From positions 1-10,015 of the forward strand of contig JAPPIL010000104.1 of assembly GCA_028877195.1 (NCBI GenBank): DNA of 10,015 nucleotides. The letters are read 5' to 3'. Origin of the DNA: Pseudomonadota bacterium. Lineage in GTDB: Bacteria; Bdellovibrionota_B; Oligoflexia; Oligoflexales; JAPPIL01. The position numbers and the translations under genes are program-made. Below the pieces are notes generated by a model, which worked only from the letters and a program-made list of their open reading frames with translations, was not told where the DNA came from and searched no databases. The number at the start of each line of letters is the position of its first letter. Position 1 is the stretch's first letter. Shown one piece after another: positions 6,146 to 10,015 of the stretch.

Positions 6146-7978
6146 TTAAATAGTATTGGCAGGATGGCATTTATCAGCATTTTTGCGCCGCAAAAACACC
6201 TGTAGCAACTGGAGCGCTGCTGGGGTCATGCCGTCTATCTGTGCTGCTTGTCCAAGAGTCGCTGGTTGCACGTGGGTGAGTTTCTCGACCAATTCTTGCC
6301 GCAAGCCTTCAACCTGTTCATAGCGATAAGAGGGTGGAATTTTTACCTGCTCCAAGTCGGTCAGCATTCGCATATTGCGTTCATCACGCTTGATGTAGCC
6401 TTCGTATTTGATCGCGATTTCAGCCTTCATCAAGGTGCGACGGGTGAAGTTGCGCAATCCAGCGATGCTGGTCAGCAGTTCAGTTGCTGATACTTGCGGG
6501 CGCTTCAGGAGTTCGCTGATGCGATTGTTGGCAGCGGTCTTTGTCGTGCGCATAAATGCCAAGCATGACTCCAACGCTTGCTGGCGTTGGCGGAAATTGT
6601 CGGCATCGGTGCTGTTGATCAAACCGATTTGTATTGCTAGAGGGGTGAGCCTTGAGTCAGCGTTATCTTCACGTAGATATAGGCGATGCTCGGCTCTTGA
6701 GGTAAACATACGGTAAGGTTCACTTGTGCCTTTTGTTACTAAATCATCGATCATCACACCGATGTAGGACTGGGCGCGTGATAAGATAAATTCCTCGGCG
6801 GCGTTGAGCGACTGCACGGCATTGATACCTGCGACTAGTCCTTGGGCTGCCGCTTCTTCGTAGCCAGTTGTGCCATTGATTTGTCCCGCTAAATACAGAT
6901 TAGCGATGCGCTTGGTTGCTAGTGTGCGTCGTAGTTCTTGCGGGCATACATAGTCATATTCAATCGCATAGCCTGCACGGGTTATCTCGGCCTGCTCTAA
7001 ACCTGCGATGGAACGGATAAACTGTAGTTGCACCGCATAAGGCAAGGAAGTTGAGACACCGTTAGGGTAAATTTCACAGGTCTCATAGCCGTGCGGTTCA
7101 AGGAAAATTTGATGTTGGGTGCGGTCGGGGAACTTTACCACCTTATCTTCAATCGAGGGACAGTAACGCGGGCCTGTGCTGTTGATTTCGCCGCTGTAAA
7201 GTGGGGAAGACATGAGGTTGGCGGCGATAATCGCATGGGTGTTGGCATTAGTTGCTGTCAGATAGCATGGCACAAGAGGCTGGTTGATCGCAGTGGTGCG
7301 AAAGCTAAAAGGAATTATCTCGGCATCGGAGTCTTGGCGCTCTAGTTTGCTGAAGTCGATGGTTTTAGCATCGAGGCGGGGGGTAGTGCCTGTCTTCATG
7401 CGACCGCAGCGAAAACCGTGGGTTGGGAAGAACGTTGCCAACTCAACTGCCGCCGCATCGCCCGCCCGTCCTGCGGTAATCTTGGTTTTGCCGATATGCA
7501 TAAGTCCATTGAGGAATGTGCCGCTGGTGATGATAATGCGTTCAGCAGCGATGCGTCCAAAGATATTGGTTTCAACGCCGCACACGGTCTTTTCTTTCAG
7601 CAGTAGGTTGTTTACTGTGTCTTGACGAATGTGAAGGTTGGGTTCTGCTTCTAGTGTTTTCTTCATGTAGCGTTGATACAGACCCATGTCAGCCTGTGCT
7701 CTTGATGACCAGACCGCATGCCCGCGGCTGCGATTCAAGATCCGAAACTGAATGCCAGTGGCATCGATTGCTTTCGCCATCTCGCCGCCTAATGCGTCGA
7801 TTTCCTTGACCAAGTGTCCCTTGGCTGTTCCACCGATGGCAGGATTACAGCTCATCGCCGCAATTCTGTCGAGTGCTTGGGTAATGAGCAGTGTCTTTGC
7901 CCCTAGGCGACTAGCGGCCAGGCTTGCTTCACAACCAGCATGCCCACCACCAACAACGATGACTTCATAGTTTTGCAT
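6146..7978 (-). CDS. mnmG: tRNA uridine-5-carboxymethylaminomethyl modification enzyme MnmG (GidA)
   Basis: A 610-residue FAD/NADH-dependent enzyme. With MnmE it installs the (carboxymethyl)aminomethyl group on C5 of the wobble uridine in several tRNAs, in the cytoplasm. The N-terminus carries the dinucleotide-binding motif VVGGGHAGCEAS (8-19). The two family cysteines are present: C44 in MSCNPAIGG and C273 in GPRYCPSIEDKV. The strongly conserved C-terminal signature DDLVTKGTSEPYRMFTSRAE spans 411-430. Length matches the family's usual 610-630. The frame is open further upstream to 8038, but the conserved MQNYEVIVVGGG start is at 7978, so that is used. There is no strong Shine-Dalgarno, only GGAAG about 15 nt upstream. 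Substitutions at usually fixed positions are GHAVW for GPAVW (86-90), KTGTTPR for KTGTPPR (195-201) and AEHR for AEYR (429-432). It follows the corC-like gene after 84 bp with a structured leader. Confidence 0.97.
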   Translation of the reverse strand: MQNYEVIVVGGGHAGCEASLAASRLGAKTLLITQALDRIAAMSCNPAIGGTAKGHLVKEIDALGGEMAKAIDATGIQFRILNRSRGHAVWSSRAQADMGLYQRYMKKTLEAEPNLHIRQDTVNNLLLKEKTVCGVETNIFGRIAAERIIITSGTFLNGLMHIGKTKITAGRAGDAAAVELATFFPTHGFRCGRMKTGTTPRLDAKTIDFSKLERQDSDAEIIPFSFRTTAINQPLVPCYLTATNANTHAIIAANLMSSPLYSGEINSTGPRYCPSIEDKVVKFPDRTQHQIFLEPHGYETCEIYPNGVSTSLPYAVQLQFIRSIAGLEQAEITRAGYAIEYDYVCPQELRRTLATKRIANLYLAGQINGTTGYEEAAAQGLVAGINAVQSLNAAEEFILSRAQSYIGVMIDDLVTKGTSEPYRMFTSRAEHRLYLREDNADSRLTPLAIQIGLINSTDADNFRQRQQALESCLAFMRTTKTAANNRISELLKRPQVSATELLTSIAGLRNFTRRTLMKAEIAIKYEGYIKRDERNMRMLTDLEQVKIPPSYRYEQVEGLRQELVEKLTHVQPATLGQAAQIDGMTPAALQLLQVFLRRKNADKCHPANTI

Positions 7979-8002
7979 ATTTGTTTGTTTTCGCTTCCGA
8001 AT

Positions 8003-8030
8003 GAGCGCAGAGTCTGGCGCTCGTAGAGCG
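8003..8030 (-). promoter_or_regulatory. Mutually exclusive hairpins in the mnmG leader
   Basis: On the minus strand the order is CGCTC (8030-8026), TAC, GAGCG (8022-8018), then CGCTC again (8007-8003). The middle arm can pair with either outer arm. The first hairpin has 5 bp and a 3-nt loop. The second has 5 bp extended by CAG/CTG after a single bulge, with loop ACT. No T-run follows, so it is not a standard terminator. It could affect mnmG translation or be remnant mobile DNA. Confidence 0.35.
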
Positions 8031-8062
8031 ACTAACACCTCTCGTATACAAAAAAATAAGCA

Positions 8063-9352
8063 TTACTTATGCAACAAAGTCGGTGCTGCCACCACCTTGA
8101 CCCGTTGAATACGGTTGTTGTCCACCTTCAAAATCTCAATCTTGGTCTCCTGTAAATCAACGGTCTGCCCCGCTTCAGGCATGTCTTTCAACATTTGGGT
8201 CAACAAACCCGCGAGGGTGTCCGTCTCTACTACCATCTGGGCATTGATATTGTCTTCGCAAAGTTTAAAATGCTCGGCGAACTCGTCGATGCCGATATTG
8301 CCAAGCACTTCATAGACATTATCCGCTAGCCGAATGATTTTCTCTTCTTCCATGTCATACTCGTCCTGAATCTCGCCGACGATTTCCTCCAAAACATCTT
8401 CCATCGTTACCACACCTGCCATGCCACCATGCTCATCGATGACCACCGCCAGATGACTCTTGGTGAGCTTAAACTTGCGAAACAAATCAATGATATTGTT
8501 GGTTTCAGGCACAAAATAAGGCTCACGCATAATATGCCTGATACTACGCCGTTCACCGTCGCTGACCGCAACCTTAAGCAAGTCTTTTGCCAACAGGATG
8601 CCAATAACATTATCAATCGTGTCTTGATAGACAGGGATGCGCGAGATGCCGCTGCTGATTACGCGTTCAACTGCCACATCAAAACTTTCCAAAACATCAA
8701 CGGCTAGCACGTCAATACGGGGAGTCATGATTTCACGAATTGCCTTGTCATCAAAATCAAAAATACCCGCGATCATTTGCTTTTTCGTGCTCTCAAGCAC
8801 CCCATGCTCCTCACCCATATCAACCATAAATTCCAGTTCATCAGCCGTAATCGGTGGTCTCGCCATCCTCTGTTGTCCACCCATCTTGCTAACCGCCCAA
8901 TCAGCAAACGTCGCCAAAGACCACACCAATGGGAACGCAAGAAGACCACAAATACGAACAACGAGAATGGCATAGACCGAGAAGCGTTCAGCATGGGTTT
9001 TGGCAAAAGATTTTGGAATAATTTCACCAAATACCAGTATCAACATAGTCATAATACCCGTGGCGATGCCGACCGCACTATTAGCAAAAGCCTGCGTTGC
9101 CCATACGGTTGCTAATGCCGATGCAAATATGTTTATCGCATTGTTGAACACCAGTATCGTCGTCAAAACCCGACCTGGCTCTTGCAGCCAGTAGCTCAAC
9201 ATGCCATACACTTTGGACTGATTGATCAGATGTTTAACTTTGAGAGTATTCAGAGACGTAAGAGCAGTCTCACTCGCAGAGAAAAAGGCTGAACATACAA
9301 GACACAGAAGGATGAGCAGAACATTAAACAAGCTCCCATCAGCTTCCGCCAT
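8063..9352 (-). CDS. CNNM/CBS/CorC-type membrane transporter (HlyC/CorC family)
   Basis: A 429-residue inner-membrane protein. An N-terminal CNNM (DUF21) domain, about residues 5-155, has several hydrophobic spans with the SASETALTSL and GEIIPK (109-114) motifs. A CBS-domain pair follows at about 205-330, starting IMTPR and including the signature DEHGGMAGVVTMEDVLEEIV. A C-terminal CorC/HlyC domain spans about 335-425. The family is linked to Mg2+/Co2+ efflux or homeostasis; family members named CorC, HlyC or TlyC share this layout. An ATG lies at 9358, but AAGGAG (9361-9366) is only 2 nt from it and 8 nt from the ATG at 9352, so I chose 9352. It overlaps the end of ybeY by 14 nt, so the two are probably co-translated; the pairing of these two families is common. 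The last codons (TLLHK, stop) fall in a sequence resembling the MITE terminus. Confidence 0.93.
   Translation of the reverse strand: MAEADGSLFNVLLILLCLVCSAFFSASETALTSLNTLKVKHLINQSKVYGMLSYWLQEPGRVLTTILVFNNAINIFASALATVWATQAFANSAVGIATGIMTMLILVFGEIIPKSFAKTHAERFSVYAILVVRICGLLAFPLVWSLATFADWAVSKMGGQQRMARPPITADELEFMVDMGEEHGVLESTKKQMIAGIFDFDDKAIREIMTPRIDVLAVDVLESFDVAVERVISSGISRIPVYQDTIDNVIGILLAKDLLKVAVSDGERRSIRHIMREPYFVPETNNIIDLFRKFKLTKSHLAVVIDEHGGMAGVVTMEDVLEEIVGEIQDEYDMEEEKIIRLADNVYEVLGNIGIDEFAEHFKLCEDNINAQMVVETDTLAGLLTQMLKDMPEAGQTVDLQETKIEILKVDNNRIQRVKVVAAPTLLHK
8067..8081 (-). repeat. IS903-like terminus at the 3' end of the corC-like gene
   Basis: The minus strand reads GACTTTGTTGCATAA, 13 of 15 identical to the left end of the MITE at 2927-2941 (GGCTTTGTTGAATAA). 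It encodes the final residues of the CorC-like protein and faces the structured 84-bp leader of mnmG. I could not find a matching opposite end before or in the start of mnmG, so this is at most a remnant. Confidence 0.35.
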
Positions 9353-9917
9353 TAACATCGCTCCTTATACAATTGAACCAACTCCCCCGACGGTCAAAAA
9401 TATCCATCATACGACGTTGCTGGGCAAACATTATCGCCGCGTCGCTCTCGGTCTGATGATCGTAGCCGCACAGATGCAGGATACCATGCACTAGCAAAAA
9501 ACTCACTTCCCGATCGAGACCCTGACCATTACGCTTGGCATTGCCGCTAGCAACATCAGGGCAGATAACGACATCGCCCATCACCTGCATAGACTGCCCA
9601 CCCTCCTCAACTGTCAGTTCTTGCGGGAAAGCTAATACATCGGTTGGTTTGCTAATGTGGCGGTAAGTTTGGTTCAATTGCTTGATTTTTGCTCTAGAAA
9701 CTAGACTGATACTCAACCCACACGTGCGCCTAGTCTGTGAAGATAGCACCTGCTCTGCCATGTATCTCATGCTGTCGCTGTTAACTTTGTATTTTCTTAA
9801 GTTTGATAACACATCTATATCGGCACAAGTATCAAATATCTTATCACACCCCGACACCAATAGTCTTGGTTGAATAATTATACCTCCAGCCAGCACATAA
9901 CTATGTGCGGCAAACAT
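9339..9917 (-). CDS. ybeY: Endoribonuclease YbeY (rRNA maturation factor)
   Basis: A single-strand-specific metallo-endoribonuclease used in 16S rRNA 3'-end maturation and ribosome quality control, in the cytoplasm. The zinc signature HGILHLCGYDH is intact (H144, H148, H154 in the longest reading), followed by the family's MFAQQ. The substrate-side motif reads NQTYRHISKPTDVLAFP, where most homologs have D in place of the S before KPTDVL. The start is unresolved. The longest frame begins at 9917 and has 192 residues against about 150-160 for the family. Its first 18 or so codons lie in a repeated mobile-element sequence that ends at 9863. Homology appears to begin near IDVLSNLRKYKVN (residues 34-46), where no ATG or ribosome site is visible; TTG/GTG codons at 9858-9860/9855-9857 or GTG at 9812 are alternatives. 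It overlaps the corC-like gene downstream by 14 nt. Confidence 0.9.
   Translation of the reverse strand: MFAAHSYVLAGGIIIQPRLLVSGCDKIFDTCADIDVLSNLRKYKVNSDSMRYMAEQVLSSQTRRTCGLSISLVSRAKIKQLNQTYRHISKPTDVLAFPQELTVEEGGQSMQVMGDVVICPDVASGNAKRNGQGLDREVSFLLVHGILHLCGYDHQTESDAAIMFAQQRRMMDIFDRRGSWFNCIRSDVNGGS
9361..9366 (-). promoter_or_regulatory. Ribosome binding site of the corC-like gene
   Basis: AAGGAG inside the end of ybeY, 8 nt before the ATG at 9352. It favours that ATG over the one at 9358, which is only 2 nt away. Confidence 0.6.
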
Positions 9918-10015
9918 AGCTACACAGAAGGACTGTTTGTTGCATAACTAACATCTCTCCTTTTATTATGCGGAGAGACGTTCCCTCTCTCCGCACCTCT
10001 CTCCCTATCGTCTTA
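9863..10015. mobile_element. Second, diverged copy of the MITE, cut by the window edge
   Basis: It starts GTCTTGGTTGAATAA (9863-9877), 13 of 15 identical to the left end of the element at 2927. It then aligns with the next 65 or so bp of that element at about 63 of 79 positions by hand alignment. The last 20 nt of the shared part (9925-9944, CAGAAGGACTGTTTGTTGCA) differ at one base from 2987-3006. After that the copies diverge: this one continues with GTTGCATAACTAAC and a 10-bp hairpin. The right terminus, if present, lies beyond 10015. On the minus strand it runs into ybeY. Confidence 0.6.
9969..9995. repeat. 10-bp perfect hairpin upstream of ybeY
   Basis: TGCGGAGAGA (9969-9978) and TCTCTCCGCA (9986-9995) pair across a 7-nt loop. 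There is no T-tract on either side, so it is not a standard terminator. It sits after the part shared between the two elements, where the copy inside P3 also has a hairpin (3007-3022). Confidence 0.55.

Noticed and set aside
7284..7625. Plus-strand 113-codon frame inside mnmG
   Set aside because: It lies opposite conserved MnmG sequence and has no ribosome site.
9969..9995. Hairpin as a rho-independent terminator
   Set aside because: No T-tract follows on either strand.

Overview
The window looks like a chromosomal segment of a Gram-negative bacterium with moderate G+C content. Eight genes on the minus strand run head to tail across almost the whole window (about 9917 down to 715). A two-gene plus-strand cassette sits at the left edge (107-685). 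The evidence for a Gram-negative is four consecutive exported proteins with signal peptides but no lipobox or cell-wall anchor. I cannot name the genus. MnmG has several substitutions at usually conserved positions and does not look gammaproteobacterial to me, but that is only an impression.

Right part (6146-9917): three housekeeping genes, ybeY (rRNA maturation endonuclease), a CNNM/CBS/CorC-type transporter gene overlapping it, and mnmG (tRNA wobble-uridine modification). Between the corC-like gene and mnmG lies an 84-bp leader that can fold into two mutually exclusive hairpins.

Middle and left part (715-5996): a tight four-gene block. Three tandem paralogous genes, here called P1, P2 and P3, encode exported, cysteine-free, probably all-helical proteins of 415-483 residues that I cannot assign to a known family. 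They share two conserved blocks: one around a G-x-[FY]-[LI]-x-R-x-N-H motif, and a C-terminal region with a D-L-[IL]-x-E element and a P-A-S-[LM] element. The fourth gene encodes a protein with a signal peptide followed by a class I SAM-methyltransferase-like fold whose SAM-binding loop is degenerate. Gaps are 21 nt, a 4-nt overlap and 9 nt, so the four are probably co-translated. This is the best candidate for an undescribed system: a secreted or periplasmic paralog family with an exported methyltransferase-like partner.

Mobile DNA: a 165-bp non-coding element (2927-3091) with 15-bp terminal inverted repeats resembling those of IS903 (IS5 family), flanked by a decayed 9-bp target duplication, is inserted in frame in the signal-peptide region of P3. 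Removing the element and one target copy restores a normal signal peptide directly behind the coupled start and its Shine-Dalgarno sequence. A diverged second copy occupies the right edge of the window (from 9863), where it supplies the first codons of the longest ybeY frame. A third terminus-like sequence forms the last codons of the corC-like gene.

Far left (107-685): two small genes, a membrane protein with a His/Gln-rich tail and a short secreted protein, behind a near-palindromic site. I do not recognise either. No rRNA, tRNA, CRISPR array or intact transposase gene was seen, and no stretch longer than 300 bases lacks a gene.
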